From assembly GCF_000314995.1 (NCBI RefSeq), contig NZ_BAEO01000041.1:34396-98395 (forward strand): a stretch of DNA of 64,000 nucleotides, written 5' to 3'. Under the pieces are notes generated by a model, which was given only the letters and a program-made list of their open reading frames with translations, searched no databases and was not told the DNA's origin. The number at the start of each line of letters is the position of its first letter. Position 1 is the stretch's first letter. Positions 17,761 to 29,467 of the stretch are shown in pieces. The position numbers and the translations under genes were made by a program. The stretch is from Paraglaciecola arctica BSs20135 (GTDB lineage Bacteria > Pseudomonadota > Gammaproteobacteria > Enterobacterales > Alteromonadaceae).

Positions 17761-18717
17761 TTAACAATAACCAAAAGACATCAATCGTTCATAACGTTGC
17801 GCTAACAATTCTTCAGTAGATAAACTAGTAAGCTGTGCTAATTGCTGTTTAAGCGTAGCCTTTAAATTAGCCGCCATACCGTCATGATCTCTGTGGGCGC
17901 CACCTAAGGGTTCACTCACAATCTGGTTGATCAATCCTAATTCTTTAATTTTCCCAGCACTAACACCCATAGCTTCAGCAGCTTGTGGCGCTTTATCGGC
18001 GCTTTTCCACAAAATAGAAGCACAACCTTCTGGTGAAATAACCGAGTAAGTGCTGTATTGCAGCATATTCACTCTGTCGCCTACACCAATTGCCAATGCA
18101 CCACCTGAACCACCTTCGCCAATCACAGTACAAATGATAGGCACCTTTAAGCCCGACATCACTTTAAGATTACGCGCGATAGCTTCACTTTGACCACGCT
18201 CTTCTGCGCCCACGCCTGGATAGGCACCTGGGGTATCGATAAAAGTAATGATCGGTAAGTTGAAACGTTCAGCCATTTCCATTAGACGTAGGGCTTTACG
18301 ATAACCTTCAGGTTTAGGCATACCAAAATTACGCTTAATTTTTTCTTTGGTATCACGGCCTTTTTGATGACCAATAATCATCACTGGCTGCCCATCAATT
18401 TTAGCCAAACCGCCCACTATGGCTTTATCGTCTGCAAAAGCACGATCACCTGCTAGCTCATCAAACTCAGTGCAGATTCGCTCGACATAGTCATAGGTAT
18501 AAGGCCGCATTGGATGACGGGCTAGTTGGCAAACTTGCCAAGCGCCTAGATCGGCAAAAATTTTGCGGCTTAATTCGGCACTTTTCTCTCGAAGTTTAGT
18601 GATCTCTTCTTCGATATTGACATCGAATTCTCCCCCTTGATTGACTAGCCTTAACTCTTCAATCTTCGCTTCTAATTCGGCGATAGGTTTTTCGAATTCT
18701 AAAAAATTTACACTCAT
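17761..18717 (-). CDS. accA: Acetyl-CoA carboxylase carboxyltransferase, alpha subunit
   Basis: 318 residues, standard length. With AccD it forms the carboxyltransferase that moves CO2 from biotin on AccB to acetyl-CoA, giving malonyl-CoA for fatty acid synthesis. The N-terminus ([19 protein letters not shown]) and core motifs such as [18 protein letters not shown] and [15 protein letters not shown] are characteristic. It follows dnaE after 63 bp, the usual gammaproteobacterial order. Confidence 0.98.
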   Translation of the reverse strand: MSVNFLEFEKPIAELEAKIEELRLVNQGGEFDVNIEEEITKLREKSAELSRKIFADLGAWQVCQLARHPMRPYTYDYVERICTEFDELAGDRAFADDKAIVGGLAKIDGQPVMIIGHQKGRDTKEKIKRNFGMPKPEGYRKALRLMEMAERFNLPIITFIDTPGAYPGVGAEERGQSEAIARNLKVMSGLKVPIICTVIGEGGSGGALAIGVGDRVNMLQYSTYSVISPEGCASILWKSADKAPQAAEAMGVSAGKIKELGLINQIVSEPLGGAHRDHDGMAANLKATLKQQLAQLTSLSTEELLAQRYERLMSFGYC

Positions 18718-18780
18718 TGAACACCTAATAATAATTGTTTACAGCTTTTCGGCTTTTACATTCTCGCTTGTATAAACGAG

Positions 18781-21700
18781 TTAGTGAAATTCTAAGTCAA
18801 CCTGAGGTTTCCCTAACAGCTGTTGTAAGTCATATAGTAACTCATCTTGGGGAGTAACATACCACTGCGCGCCCAAGGTTAAATCTACTTTTGCGTCTGG
18901 ATGCACATAATGTACCTGAACTGGGCAACTTCCACCTTGATAAGGCTGTAAAATTGTTTGCAGTTTAGCTATTGTTGAGGGATTACACCAGCTTGATTCT
19001 AAATGCACCTGTAAACCCTTGGCATTTTTTTCACGGGCTTGGACTAAGTCCATAGCATCACGAGCCGACATTGTATTGCCGCCAGAGAACTCATCAAAGC
19101 TGACCTGTCCACTTATCACTAATATTTTGTCTTCTTGCAGCAATTCTTCGTATTGCTCAAGCATATCAGGAAAAAACCTGACATCCAGTCTAGCGCTTTT
19201 ATCATCGAGTGTTACCAACGCCCAACGACGACCTCGTTTGTTGGTCATCACTCTAACACCTAATACTAACCCCACTGCAAAAGCGGTTTGGTCTCTATTA
19301 GTTGGTTTAAGGTCAACTAAGCGGCAAGGCGCATAATGTTTGATTTCACTAAGGTACTGATTAATCGGATGCCCGGTAAGATATAGGCCTAAGGTGGTTT
19401 TTTCACCATCTAACCAGACTTTCTCAGGCCAAGGCGGTACATCAGCAAAGGCCTGTTGTACTTGCTCTGGCTCAGTGGTCAACAAACCAAACATATCTGA
19501 TTGTCCCGACGTCTTATCCTTAGCATGTTGACCAGCGGCCGCTAAAGCATCAGGTAATGAAGTCATTAATGACGCTCGATGTGGACCCAAATTATCTAAT
19601 GCACCTGCCAACACTAATTTTTCTAAGATGCGCTTATTAATTCGTTTAAGGTCAATTTTGGCACAAAAATCAAATAAATCTCTGAACTTGCCAGTTTCAC
19701 CCCGAGCTTCAATAATCGCTTCTATAGGGCCTTCACCGACACCTTTGATTGCACCAATGCCGTAAACAATGCGCCCTTCTTCATCAACAGTAAACTTATG
19801 GCTCCCGGCATTAACATCGGGAGGCAAGATGGTTATGCCCATGCGGTTACATTCATCAACCAAAGTCACAATTTTGTCTGAGTTATCCATATCTGCAGAC
19901 ATAACAGCGGCCATAAACTCAGCGGGATAATGGGTCTTTAACCATAACGTTTGATAAGACACCAAAGCGTAAGCGGCGGAGTGTGATTTGTTAAAACCAT
20001 AACCCGCAAATTTTTCTACTAGATCAAAAATTTTGATCGCAAGAGTAGGATCAATACCGTTTTCTTTGGCTCCAGTCTCAAATGACTCCCGCTGTTTCTC
20101 CATTTCCTCGAGGTTTTTCTTACCCATAGCTCGGCGTAATAAATCGGCACCACCTAAGCTATAACCAGACATCACCTGAGCAATCTGCATAACCTGCTCT
20201 TGATACAAAATAATGCCATAGGTGGGTTCTAAAATTTCTTTTAAACACTCGTGCTGATATTCAGCGTCAGGGTATGAAACGGCTTCACGTCCATGTTTAC
20301 GGTCGATAAAGTTATCAACCATGCCTGATTGTAATGGGCCGGGTCTGAAAAGTGCTACCAGTGCGATAATATCTTCAAAGCTGTCTGGTTTGAGGCGTTT
20401 AATTAACTCTTTCATACCACGGGATTCAAGCTGGAAAACCGCAGTGGTTTCTGCATTTTGCAGAACCCTAAAACATTTTGGGTCAATCAACGGGATAGAC
20501 GCGATATCTACATCAATGCCCTTGCCCGATTTGATCATATCAATCGCCCACTGAATAATAGTCAGTGTACGTAGCCCCAAGAAATCAAATTTAACTAAAC
20601 CTGCGGTCTCAACGTCGTTTTTATCGAATTGAGTGACCGGGTTTTTACCTTCATCATCACAATAAAGCGGAGCAAAATCAGTAATCACTGTTGGCGCAAT
20701 CACCACACCACCGGCATGTTTACCGGCGTTACGGGTGCAACCTTCTAGAATTCGACACATGTCGATAAGTTCTTTGACGTCTTCGTCTTGATTGTATAAT
20801 TCAGGTAAACGAGGTTCTTCAACAAAAGCTTTTTCTAGGGTCATGCCCGGAGTGGGCGGAATAAGTTTGGAAATACGATCAACAAAGCCATACGGATGAC
20901 CTAAAACTCGCCCTACATCTCGCACCACGGCTTTTGCCGCCATAGTACCAAAGGTAATAATTTGCGATACCGCATCACGGCCATACATTTCGGCCACGTG
21001 ATCAATAACCTCATCACGTCTATCCATACAAAAATCGACATCGAAATCCGGCATAGATACCCGTTCAGGGTTCAAGAATCGTTCGAATAACAAATCATAT
21101 TCAAGAGGATCAAGATCGGTGATATCCAATGCATAAGCCACCAGTGAACCGGCACCAGACCCACGGCCCGGACCAACAGGAATATTATTGTCCTTACTCC
21201 ACTGAATAAACTCCATTACGATCAAGAAATAACCAGGGAAACCCATTTGGTTTATTACTTTAAGCTCGATCTCTAAGCGCTCATCATATTCAGGGCGTTT
21301 TGCTATACGCACTTGCTCATCTGGGAACAGAAACGCTAAGCGTCTTTCTAGCCCCTCCTCAGATACCTTGACCAAAAAGTCTTTGATATCCATGCCGTCA
21401 GTGGGGAAGTCAGGTAGGAAGTAAGTACCTAGTTGTACTGTGGCATTGCAGCGTTTGGCAATTTCTACTGTATTTTGTATGGCTTCAGGGATGTCAGAGA
21501 ATATCTCTACCATTTCTTCAGCTGTGCGTAAGTATTGCTGTTCGGAGTATTCTTTAGGTCTGCGGGGATCGTTTAATGTAAAACCATCATGGATAGCCAC
21601 ACGAATTTCGTGTGCATCAAAATATTGTCTGTCCACAAAACACACTTCGTTTGTGGCCACCACTGGCAAGTCGAACTGTTGTGCCCAATCTACCGCCCGA

Positions 21701-22266
21701 TGAATATAGTCTTCTTCACCGGCTCTTCCGGTTCGGGTCAATTCCAAATAAAAGCGATTTTCAAAATGTTGTTGATAAAACTGAGTGATATTCTGAGCAA
21801 TATCCATATTACCTTTAGTCAGCATCATGCCTAAATCGCCTGATTTACCTCCTGATAATATAATCACGCCTTCGGTGTGTTCGACTAACCAATCTCTGTC
21901 GATCACGGCTCTGTCTTTAATACTGCCCCGCAAATACGCTTTGGAAACCAACAGAGTAATATTTTTGTAGCCTTTGTTGTCCATTGCTAACAAAGTAAGG
22001 CGGAACAAAGCACCTTCTAATTCGTCGCTTTGCACCCAAAAATCCACGCCGATAATAGGCTTGATACCATTAGCATGAGCCTGACGGTAAAACTTAACTA
22101 AACCACACATATTCATCTGGTCAGTAATAGCCACCGCAGGCATACCAAGCTTTTTAACATGGGCGATAAGTGGTTTGACCTTATTCAGCCCATCCAACAT
22201 CGAATAATCACTATGCACACGTAAATGTACAAAGTTAACTTCTGTTTGCGGTAATTGTTCTGTCAT
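18781..22266 (-). CDS. dnaE: DNA polymerase III alpha subunit
   Basis: 1161 residues, the length of replicative DnaE1 in gammaproteobacteria. Order: N-terminal PHP domain ([19 protein letters not shown]), polymerase core with catalytic Asp407 and Asp409 in [11 protein letters not shown], helix-hairpin-helix region ([13 protein letters not shown] segment reads [16 protein letters not shown]), OB fold and a C-terminal tau-binding tail. The stop of rnhB directly abuts the start, so the two genes are translated in sequence. Confidence 0.98.
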   Translation of the reverse strand: MTEQLPQTEVNFVHLRVHSDYSMLDGLNKVKPLIAHVKKLGMPAVAITDQMNMCGLVKFYRQAHANGIKPIIGVDFWVQSDELEGALFRLTLLAMDNKGYKNITLLVSKAYLRGSIKDRAVIDRDWLVEHTEGVIILSGGKSGDLGMMLTKGNMDIAQNITQFYQQHFENRFYLELTRTGRAGEEDYIHRAVDWAQQFDLPVVATNEVCFVDRQYFDAHEIRVAIHDGFTLNDPRRPKEYSEQQYLRTAEEMVEIFSDIPEAIQNTVEIAKRCNATVQLGTYFLPDFPTDGMDIKDFLVKVSEEGLERRLAFLFPDEQVRIAKRPEYDERLEIELKVINQMGFPGYFLIVMEFIQWSKDNNIPVGPGRGSGAGSLVAYALDITDLDPLEYDLLFERFLNPERVSMPDFDVDFCMDRRDEVIDHVAEMYGRDAVSQIITFGTMAAKAVVRDVGRVLGHPYGFVDRISKLIPPTPGMTLEKAFVEEPRLPELYNQDEDVKELIDMCRILEGCTRNAGKHAGGVVIAPTVITDFAPLYCDDEGKNPVTQFDKNDVETAGLVKFDFLGLRTLTIIQWAIDMIKSGKGIDVDIASIPLIDPKCFRVLQNAETTAVFQLESRGMKELIKRLKPDSFEDIIALVALFRPGPLQSGMVDNFIDRKHGREAVSYPDAEYQHECLKEILEPTYGIILYQEQVMQIAQVMSGYSLGGADLLRRAMGKKNLEEMEKQRESFETGAKENGIDPTLAIKIFDLVEKFAGYGFNKSHSAAYALVSYQTLWLKTHYPAEFMAAVMSADMDNSDKIVTLVDECNRMGITILPPDVNAGSHKFTVDEEGRIVYGIGAIKGVGEGPIEAIIEARGETGKFRDLFDFCAKIDLKRINKRILEKLVLAGALDNLGPHRASLMTSLPDALAAAGQHAKDKTSGQSDMFGLLTTEPEQVQQAFADVPPWPEKVWLDGEKTTLGLYLTGHPINQYLSEIKHYAPCRLVDLKPTNRDQTAFAVGLVLGVRVMTNKRGRRWALVTLDDKSARLDVRFFPDMLEQYEELLQEDKILVISGQVSFDEFSGGNTMSARDAMDLVQAREKNAKGLQVHLESSWCNPSTIAKLQTILQPYQGGSCPVQVHYVHPDAKVDLTLGAQWYVTPQDELLYDLQQLLGKPQVDLEFH

Positions 22267-22878
22267 TTAAGAGCCTGCTAACTGGCCGTCGCGCATAACA
22301 AGGGACTGCTGCACCGGCTTAAAACTCATTCGATATTGAGGTAATGGTCCAAGCTCGGCGAGCTTAGCTAGATGATAGGCCGTGGGATAACCTTTATGTT
22401 TGGCAAAACCGTACTCTGGGTATTGCTCATCCAAAACTAACATTTCTTTATCTCGCGTTACTTTTGCAATAATAGAGGCTGCCGATATTTCGGCAATTAA
22501 ACCATCACCTTTAATTATGGCTTCACTTGAATAATCCCATTTTGGACAACGATTACCATCAACCATTACATGAGTCGGCTGGATCGACAAACCTTGCACC
22601 GCACGGGTCATGGCAAGCATTGTGGCATGCAAAATATTGAGTTCATCAATTTCTTGCGGGCTGGCGCGGCCAATTGACCAAGCTAAAGCATATTGTTTAA
22701 TTTCGGCAGCTAAAATATCACGTTTCTTTTCAGATAATTTCTTCGAATCGGCCAGCCCCGCAATTTTATGTTGTGGATCAAGGATAACGGCCGCGGTTAC
22801 TACGTCGCCCACTAGTGGTCCTCGCCCTACTTCATCCACTCCAGCCAATAGCTGACTCGTGGCTGTTAATTGGCTCAT
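22267..22878 (-). CDS. rnhB: Ribonuclease HII
   Basis: 203 residues. It cuts RNA in RNA-DNA hybrids and removes single ribonucleotides from DNA. The active-site block [15 protein letters not shown] holds Asp15 and Glu16; further acidic residues are in VMVDGN and in the [12 protein letters not shown] segment. It overlaps the end of lpxB by 4 bp and its stop touches the dnaE start. Confidence 0.97.
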   Translation of the reverse strand: MSQLTATSQLLAGVDEVGRGPLVGDVVTAAVILDPQHKIAGLADSKKLSEKKRDILAAEIKQYALAWSIGRASPQEIDELNILHATMLAMTRAVQGLSIQPTHVMVDGNRCPKWDYSSEAIIKGDGLIAEISAASIIAKVTRDKEMLVLDEQYPEYGFAKHKGYPTAYHLAKLAELGPLPQYRMSFKPVQQSLVMRDGQLAGS

Positions 22879-24035
22879 GGCTGTTGCTCAATCAAATTAG
22901 CCACAGCGCTGGCAGACTGGACGTCAGCATCTTTTTTAAGTGATTGGTGCAAGGATTCGAATTTAGTAATTAATGCTTGTTGCGCATCGTCATTTTGTAT
23001 AGTTAACATTGGTAATAATAATTCACTAATTGTTTCTGGCGTCACGTCGTTTTGTAATAACTCAGGGATCAACTTTTCACCGGCTAACACATTAGGCAAA
23101 GCAAAATATTTGGCTTTATATAACCACCTCATCAGTTGATAAGTTAAACCGCTAAGTTTATAGGCGGTGACCATATTTTTCTTACATAACATGGCTTCTA
23201 GGGTAGCTGTCCCAGAAGCAAGTAACACCGCGTCAGAAGCGATCATTACTTCTCTGGCATGACCGATAACAACCTGAATATTCAAATCCGGTTTGTGTGT
23301 CTGAATATACTCATCTACCTGTGCTTTACGCTGACGGTTTATAACGGGAATTAACACTTTCAGTTGTTTTACATCTGGCTTTAATAACAAGCAAGATTGT
23401 ATAAACACATCGAGTAAAGTATCAACTTCACGTTTCCGACTACCTGGTAACAAGGCTAAAATAATTTCATTTTCTTTAAGTTTTAATGCGTGACGCGCTT
23501 TTTGTTGGTCGGGTTTGATCGCAATGTCATCAGCCATGGTATGTCCCACAAATTCACATGGGATGTGATGTTTGTCATACACTTGCTTTTCAAAGGGAAA
23601 AATACTTAATACTAGGTTAGTGGCTTTAGCTATCTTAAAAATACGTTTTTCACGCCATGCCCATACAGTTGGACTGACATATTGCACCGTTTTAATACCC
23701 TGTTCTTTAAGTTTTAATGCTAGCCCTAAATTAAAGTCAGGGGCATCTACACCTATAAACACATCGGGAGGATTAGCCAAAAAGTGATGTAACATAGACT
23801 TACGAACAAACATCAGTCTGCGGATCCGCGATAAGACCTCGACTAATCCCATCACTGACAATTCTTCCATTTCAAATAAACTTTGACAGCCTTGAGCCTG
23901 CATTTTCGGCCCAGCTATGCCTTCAAAAATAGCATTTGGATAACGTTTTTTAAGTTGTTTGATAAGGCCCGCTGCAAGAATGTCGCCTGAGGCTTCGCCA
24001 GCCACAATGCCTACCCTTAATATTTTGTCGCTCAT
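22875..24035 (-). CDS. lpxB: Lipid-A-disaccharide synthase
   Basis: 386 residues, a GT19 glycosyltransferase. It joins UDP-2,3-diacylglucosamine and lipid X to form the lipid A disaccharide on the cytoplasmic face of the inner membrane. Signatures: [39 protein letters not shown] and [11 protein letters not shown]. It is 3 bp after lpxA and overlaps rnhB by 4 bp, so translational coupling is likely. Confidence 0.97.
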   Translation of the reverse strand: MSDKILRVGIVAGEASGDILAAGLIKQLKKRYPNAIFEGIAGPKMQAQGCQSLFEMEELSVMGLVEVLSRIRRLMFVRKSMLHHFLANPPDVFIGVDAPDFNLGLALKLKEQGIKTVQYVSPTVWAWREKRIFKIAKATNLVLSIFPFEKQVYDKHHIPCEFVGHTMADDIAIKPDQQKARHALKLKENEIILALLPGSRKREVDTLLDVFIQSCLLLKPDVKQLKVLIPVINRQRKAQVDEYIQTHKPDLNIQVVIGHAREVMIASDAVLLASGTATLEAMLCKKNMVTAYKLSGLTYQLMRWLYKAKYFALPNVLAGEKLIPELLQNDVTPETISELLLPMLTIQNDDAQQALITKFESLHQSLKKDADVQSASAVANLIEQQP

Positions 24036-24038
24036 GAT

Positions 24039-24806
24039 TTAGCGTATGATGCCTCGTGAGGAGTTGGCAACAAAGTCAGCCAATTGCTTTACTTCTTGGT
24101 TATCGCCTGCAAATTCCTTTAATTTCTCAACGGCTTCTATTGCTCTATTGCCGTTACGATACAAGATTTTGTAACTTCGTTTGATCTGCATAATGGTCTC
24201 ATTATCAAAACCGCGACGGCGTAAACCTTCAGAATTGATACCACGAGGCACACTATCGTTACCTAACATAACAAAAGGCGGTACGTCTGCTAAGACAATT
24301 GCGCCACCACCGATAAAACTATGGTCGCCAATATGGCAAAATTGATGGGCAGCGGTCAAACCGCCCATTATAACCCAATTTCCAATACGCACATGCCCAG
24401 CAAGAGTTGCTCCGGTTGCTAGTATGCTATTATCACCAATAACACAATCATGGGCAACGTGCACAAAACACATCAGTAGGTTATTAGATCCAATTTTGGT
24501 AACGCCTTTATCTTGAACCGTACCACGATGAATAGTCACTGACTCACGGATGATATTGTTATCACCCATAATCAATTCAGTCGGCTCACCAGCATATTTT
24601 TTATCCTGACAATCTTCGCCAACAGAAGCAAATTGATAAATATGATTACCTTTGCCCATGGTAGTTTTTCCCTTCACTACCACATGAGATTCAAGCACGG
24701 TGTTATCACCAATGCTGACATCAGCGCCAATAAGACAAAAGGCGCCAACTGAAACGTTTGTACCCAGTTTAACAGAGGGGTGAATGATGGCAGTAGAATG
24801 GATCAC
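24039..24806 (-). CDS. lpxA: UDP-N-acetylglucosamine acyltransferase
   Basis: 255 residues, first enzyme of lipid A synthesis, which puts an R-3-hydroxyacyl group on UDP-GlcNAc. Many hexapeptide repeats build the left-handed beta helix, and the catalytic His lies in VAHDCVIGD (His119). The C-terminal helical domain (RRGFDNETIMQIKRSYKILY) is present. It sits 3 bp after fabZ. Confidence 0.97.
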   Translation of the reverse strand: MIHSTAIIHPSVKLGTNVSVGAFCLIGADVSIGDNTVLESHVVVKGKTTMGKGNHIYQFASVGEDCQDKKYAGEPTELIMGDNNIIRESVTIHRGTVQDKGVTKIGSNNLLMCFVHVAHDCVIGDNSILATGATLAGHVRIGNWVIMGGLTAAHQFCHIGDHSFIGGGAIVLADVPPFVMLGNDSVPRGINSEGLRRRGFDNETIMQIKRSYKILYRNGNRAIEAVEKLKEFAGDNQEVKQLADFVANSSRGIIR

Positions 24807-24809
24807 CAG

Positions 24810-25256
24810 TTATAATTTCCTCATGGCACACATAAATTCGGCTTCACATGCGGATTTTCCATCAACGCTGGCCACCCCATGAAACTTCCAAATCCCACGA
24901 CGTTCTTTAATTAATACTACTTCCATATCCATACGGTCGCCAGGCACGACAGGCATTTTAAAACGCGCTTTGTCGATTCCTGCATAAAGATACAAATCGT
25001 CAGAGTTACCAGCCGTTTTAAAACCTAATACACCAGCAACCTGGGCTAAGGCTTCAAGGATCATAACCCCCGGGAAAATGGGCTTACCAGGGAAATGCCC
25101 AGTAAAACAAGGTTCATTAAAAGTGATATTTTTATAAGCGGATATAGACTCATTGAGAGTGTAATCTGTCACTCTATCGACTAACAAGAATGGATAACGA
25201 TGGGGAAGTAAATCCATGATATCTTCTATTTCAAGAGTGTTTACTGTATTAGACAA
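24810..25256 (-). CDS. fabZ: 3-hydroxyacyl-ACP dehydratase FabZ
   Basis: 148 residues with the hotdog fold. It dehydrates 3-hydroxyacyl-ACP in fatty acid elongation and so competes with LpxA and LpxD for the same ACP substrates. The catalytic His is in [13 protein letters not shown] and the catalytic Glu in [11 protein letters not shown]. It lies between lpxD and lpxA as in most gammaproteobacteria. Confidence 0.97.
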   Translation of the reverse strand: MSNTVNTLEIEDIMDLLPHRYPFLLVDRVTDYTLNESISAYKNITFNEPCFTGHFPGKPIFPGVMILEALAQVAGVLGFKTAGNSDDLYLYAGIDKARFKMPVVPGDRMDMEVVLIKERRGIWKFHGVASVDGKSACEAEFMCAMRKL

Positions 25257-25295
25257 AGGGTGTTCTCCTAAACTAACCAGTCGGTAGCTAATTCA

Positions 25296-26330
25296 CTACT
25301 GCTGCTGGTTTTTTTCCAATGTTTTGACGCGTTGATTAAGGCTAGTAATATTTCGCAATGCTACCATATTTTTGCGCCAATCTCTGTTGGCTTCAGCGGG
25401 TATACCAGACGAATATACGCCTGGTTCTGAAATACTTTTAGTGACCATACTCATGCCTGTAAAAATCACATTATCGCATATGTTAATGTGACCATTAATA
25501 CCGACTAAACCAGCCATGCTACAATTTTTGCCAATAACTGAACTGCCGGCAATCACAGAACATGCCGCCATTGCAGTATTTTCACCTATTTCAACGTTAT
25601 GGGCAATTTGGCATTGATTGTCAATGATCACTCCATCAGCCAAAATAGTATTGTCTAACGCACCACGATCTATTGTAGTGCTAGCGCCTATTTCGACTCT
25701 GTTGCCAATGACAACACTGCCAAGCTGAGGGATCTTAATCCAGCGGCCATTTTCGTTGGCATAGCCAAAACCATCACTACCGATAACAGTATTAGATTGA
25801 ACTAAGCAATCCGTACCCATTATCACGTCATGATAAATAGTGACATTAGCCCATAATTTTGTATTTGCACCTAACTGAGCGCTTTTACCAATAAAACATC
25901 CAGCACCAATAATGACATTATCACCAAGTATCACACCTGATTCAATAACAGCATTTGCTCCAATTTTAACATCTTTCCCCAATGTAACATTTTCGCCAAT
26001 AACCGCATGAGGTGATATCTCGTGTGCGGGTTCTGGAGTGGTGTCGAGTAGTTGTGCCGCTTTGGCAAACCCAACATATGGGTTACTCATAACAAGGGCA
26101 GAACAAGGGCAATGGGATAATTCGTCTGGATGTAAAATAACGGCTTGCGCCATCGTTAGTTGAAGTTGGCTACGATACTTTTTATTCGACAAAAATGAAA
26201 GCTGACCGTTGCCAGCTTTGATTAAGGTAGATAAACCACTAATGAGTGTATCTTGAGTATCAGTGCCGGCTAGATGCAGCTCGGCGCCGATGCTTTGGGC
26301 CAATTGAATTAGACTTATTGCGTGACTCAA
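25296..26330 (-). CDS. lpxD: UDP-3-O-(3-hydroxyacyl)glucosamine N-acyltransferase
   Basis: 344 residues, third step of lipid A synthesis: adds the second hydroxyacyl chain. It has an N-terminal uridine-binding domain (LSFLSNKKYRSQLQ), a long hexapeptide-repeat beta helix with the catalytic His in QIAHNVEIGE, and a C-terminal helix. I place the start at the TTG at 26330: the in-frame ATG at 26342 lies directly before GGAGGT, which is evidently the Shine-Dalgarno for the TTG 4-5 bp downstream, and the resulting N-terminus MSHAISLIQLAQSIGAELH matches other LpxD proteins. Confidence 0.93.
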   Translation of the reverse strand: MSHAISLIQLAQSIGAELHLAGTDTQDTLISGLSTLIKAGNGQLSFLSNKKYRSQLQLTMAQAVILHPDELSHCPCSALVMSNPYVGFAKAAQLLDTTPEPAHEISPHAVIGENVTLGKDVKIGANAVIESGVILGDNVIIGAGCFIGKSAQLGANTKLWANVTIYHDVIMGTDCLVQSNTVIGSDGFGYANENGRWIKIPQLGSVVIGNRVEIGASTTIDRGALDNTILADGVIIDNQCQIAHNVEIGENTAMAACSVIAGSSVIGKNCSMAGLVGINGHINICDNVIFTGMSMVTKSISEPGVYSSGIPAEANRDWRKNMVALRNITSLNQRVKTLEKNQQQ

Positions 26331-26359
26331 AACACCTCCCATATGACAACTAAAGCAAT

Positions 26360-26875
26360 TTATTTGGTTTTAGCAATTTGCTCAAGAACCAGTTTAGAAA
26401 TGTCACTGTCTGGATTAATAAAAGCCACTGCATTGGCATTTAATATGACATCGTATTTTTCTTTTGCCGCTACGACATCGATACCTTGTTTAATCAAACC
26501 TAACAATTTGTTTTGTTCTTCTTTTAAACGATTTTGAATTTCTTGTTGTAACGGTTGAGCTTTGGATGTGTATTCGTCACGTAAAGCGAGAATTTTTCCT
26601 TCAAGTTCAGTTTTTTCTTTGGTGCTCATAGTGGCAGCATCACGCTGATTTTTTTCAAGATAATATTTGATATCTTTTTCTAAACGGCTGACTTCTTCAG
26701 TTTTATCTTTATATTCTGCAGCGATGGTCTCTTGAATACTCGCAGCTTGAGGCATAGCCTGAAAAATACCCTGTACATTCACAGCACCAATTTTTTGTTC
26801 CGCAAATACCGCTGAACTAGCCATAGCAGTAGTTAATAATGCACCTGCAATTAAACTTTTAGTAAACTTTTTCAA
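26360..26875 (-). CDS. skp: Periplasmic chaperone Skp/OmpH
   Basis: 171 residues with a signal peptide cut after about FAEQ (residues 20-26). The rest is a long coiled coil typical of Skp, a trimeric holdase that carries unfolded outer-membrane proteins across the periplasm to BamA. Its gene follows bamA after 51 bp. The mature N-terminus KIGAVNVQGIFQAMPQA matches the family. Confidence 0.94.
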   Translation of the reverse strand: MKKFTKSLIAGALLTTAMASSAVFAEQKIGAVNVQGIFQAMPQAASIQETIAAEYKDKTEEVSRLEKDIKYYLEKNQRDAATMSTKEKTELEGKILALRDEYTSKAQPLQQEIQNRLKEEQNKLLGLIKQGIDVVAAKEKYDVILNANAVAFINPDSDISKLVLEQIAKTK

Positions 26876-26926
26876 AAGGAACTCCTAATTCTTATTGTTC
26901 TAAGGCTGGTTTTTACCAACCAAAAA

Positions 26927-29404
26927 TTAAAATGTTTGACCAATGTTGAAAGTGAAAAATTTAGAATCATCACCTTCTCTGTCTTGTATAACTCTAGAGA
27001 AACTAAACACCATTGGTCCCATTGGTGATAACCATTGTACAGAAACTCCACCCGATGCTCTATAGAGAGAAGGGTCACTATAATCAATTAATGCATCATT
27101 ACTGTAGGTGTTATTCACATTCAAGTCTTTATAGCGGTTAAAATCAAACTCAGTGTCCCATACATTACCGGCATCGATAAATAAACTGGTTCGTACAGAG
27201 TTATCAAAATCAACATCAACAAAAGGTGTAGGTACAATTAACTCAACTCCACCTAGGATCATCGCGTTACCACCTAATGAGCGCGTAGAGATTGAAATTG
27301 AATCGTTAGCATTATTCCCTAAAACCGGGATGCCATTGGGATCAGTAACCACTAATGATGGCGTCACCTGCAAACCACGAGGCCCTACAGTATTGTTTTC
27401 AAAGCCTCTAAGAGAATCTGAACCACCTGCGGTAAAATGTTGTGTGAAAGGCAATATTTGGTCAAGACCATCTGCATCACTATAACCATTACCATAACCC
27501 ATTTTTAACCTAGCTAAGAAAGACCAGCGCTGATTACGCGACAAGGGGAAATACCACTTGCCGTCTATCTCAGTCTTGAAGTAGTTCACGTCTGAGTTAG
27601 GTGTAGTGATACCAAATGATGCGCGCTGTGATGAACCTGCAGTTGGGAACACACCGCGGTTAAGCGTAGAGCGTGACCAAGCAACAGAAGCCAAGAAGCT
27701 ATCATAGTTAATCGCAGCATCTGGATTATTCTCATCAACAAACTGGTTATTAAAACGGGTGGTTTGTACATAAGGTTGATTCTGGAATAGTTCTACAGTG
27801 CTGTAAGTTAAACCAAAATTAATTCGATTAAATTGATCTATGGGGTAACCAATATTACTGCCAATCGAAAACTGCTTACTATTGTATTGAATGAGGTTAG
27901 CCGAACTACCGTCAAATTCACTATAAGATACTGAACCACCTAAGCTGATGCCATCTATGGTGAAATAAGGGTCGGTATAAGATAACTGCACACTCTTTTG
28001 ATATGAAACAGTACTCACATTAAAGGCAATACGTTTACCTGTACCCAAAAAGTTATCTTGCTGAATTCCAGCTTGTAAACTTAGCTTAGTGCGATCGCCA
28101 TAACCTATACCAGCATTAAAGGCACCAGAAGGCTGCTCCTTAACAGTGAAATTCACATCGACTTTATCTTCTTCGCCTGGCAGACGAACCGTTTCAAAGT
28201 CTACATTTTCCATATAAGTTAAACGAGAAAGACTATTTTTAGATTGTTCTAACGTAGCATTAGATAACCATGACCCTTCCATTTGAGACACAGATTGGCG
28301 AAGCACTTCATCAGCCGTACCAATATTTCCAGCAAAATTAATCCGTCTAACATAGATACGTTTACCAGGATCAACCGACAAGACTAACTTCACTGTTTTG
28401 TCTTCTTCGTTGATATCAGGAATAGTGGTGACAGTAGGATAAGCATAGCCATAACGGCCTAAGTACTTACTAATAAATTCTTCGGTGTAAGTGACTGTAG
28501 ATTGGTTATACAACTCGCCTTTGGTCAATGGAAGCACCAGTTTGATATAGTCTTCGTACCCCAACAAGTCACCAATAAGCTCTACTTCAGAGATAGTATA
28601 TTTTTCACCCTCTGCAACGTTTAAAGTGATATATATACCCGATTTATCAGGTGTCATAGACACTTGGGTAGAATCGATATTAAAACGTAAATAGCCACGG
28701 TCTTTGTAATAGCTAGTAATAGTTTCCATATCACCCGTCAAGGTTTGTTTTTGATAGCGGGTTTCTGATAAAAAGTCCCACCAAGGTGTATCAAATTTTA
28801 ATTCAACTTGTTCTAACAACTCAAAATCACTATAGGTGTCATTTCCAACTACGTTAATTTGTTGAATTTTAGCTGAGTCACCTTCTTCGAATAACAATTT
28901 AACATCAACCCGATTTCTAGGTAGAGGAGTAATAATTGCGGTAACGTCGGCATTATACTTACCTATGCTATAAAAAAAGTCTTTTAAGCCATTTTCAATA
29001 GAAGTCAGCACGGTTTTATCTAACGGCTCCCCAACTATAATATTGGCGTCATTTAGACTTTCTTGTAACTGCTCATCTTTAATATCGTCATTATCTTCAA
29101 AAACAATATTACTGATAGTTGGTCTTTCAGTGACCCTTACCAGAAGTGTATTGCCATCACGAAATATTTTAATATTTTCAAAGTGAGTGGAGGAATACAT
29201 TGACCGAATAAGCTGTGAAATCCGAAAGCTATTCATCTCATCGCCGACAGTAACAGGCAAATAAGTCAAAGCCGCTCCCAAGGCAACGCGCTGCAGACCT
29301 TCAACTTTGATATCACGAACGACAAAATCACTGCTTGGGGCTGCTTTTGCGAAGCTAGCAATGGATAAAATCAATCCTGCAACAACTAACTGTTTAAACT
29401 TCAT
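26927..29404 (-). CDS. bamA: Outer membrane protein assembly factor BamA
   Basis: 825 residues. A signal peptide (to about AKAAPSS) is followed by five POTRA domains (about 24-420) and a 16-strand Omp85 beta barrel ending in Phe (FNIGQTF), itself a beta-signal. The barrel motif VRGF appears as SLRGFENNTVGPRG. BamA inserts outer-membrane proteins. It is preceded by rseP and followed by skp. Confidence 0.97.
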   Translation of the reverse strand: MKFKQLVVAGLILSIASFAKAAPSSDFVVRDIKVEGLQRVALGAALTYLPVTVGDEMNSFRISQLIRSMYSSTHFENIKIFRDGNTLLVRVTERPTISNIVFEDNDDIKDEQLQESLNDANIIVGEPLDKTVLTSIENGLKDFFYSIGKYNADVTAIITPLPRNRVDVKLLFEEGDSAKIQQINVVGNDTYSDFELLEQVELKFDTPWWDFLSETRYQKQTLTGDMETITSYYKDRGYLRFNIDSTQVSMTPDKSGIYITLNVAEGEKYTISEVELIGDLLGYEDYIKLVLPLTKGELYNQSTVTYTEEFISKYLGRYGYAYPTVTTIPDINEEDKTVKLVLSVDPGKRIYVRRINFAGNIGTADEVLRQSVSQMEGSWLSNATLEQSKNSLSRLTYMENVDFETVRLPGEEDKVDVNFTVKEQPSGAFNAGIGYGDRTKLSLQAGIQQDNFLGTGKRIAFNVSTVSYQKSVQLSYTDPYFTIDGISLGGSVSYSEFDGSSANLIQYNSKQFSIGSNIGYPIDQFNRINFGLTYSTVELFQNQPYVQTTRFNNQFVDENNPDAAINYDSFLASVAWSRSTLNRGVFPTAGSSQRASFGITTPNSDVNYFKTEIDGKWYFPLSRNQRWSFLARLKMGYGNGYSDADGLDQILPFTQHFTAGGSDSLRGFENNTVGPRGLQVTPSLVVTDPNGIPVLGNNANDSISISTRSLGGNAMILGGVELIVPTPFVDVDFDNSVRTSLFIDAGNVWDTEFDFNRYKDLNVNNTYSNDALIDYSDPSLYRASGGVSVQWLSPMGPMVFSFSRVIQDREGDDSKFFTFNIGQTF

Positions 29405-29467
29405 TTATTAATATTCTTCCTAAACGCACAATATATGTGATGTCATAGTCACATCGACTGATAAAAA

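Noticed and set aside
26327..26342. LpxD starting at the ATG at 26342
   Set aside because: The codons after this ATG are the ribosome binding site GGAGGT for the TTG at 26330, and the longer N-terminus does not match the family.
26872..27087. Small minus-strand ORF across the bamA end and the skp start
   Set aside because: It is a different frame of bamA coding sequence and the skp leader, without a ribosome site.
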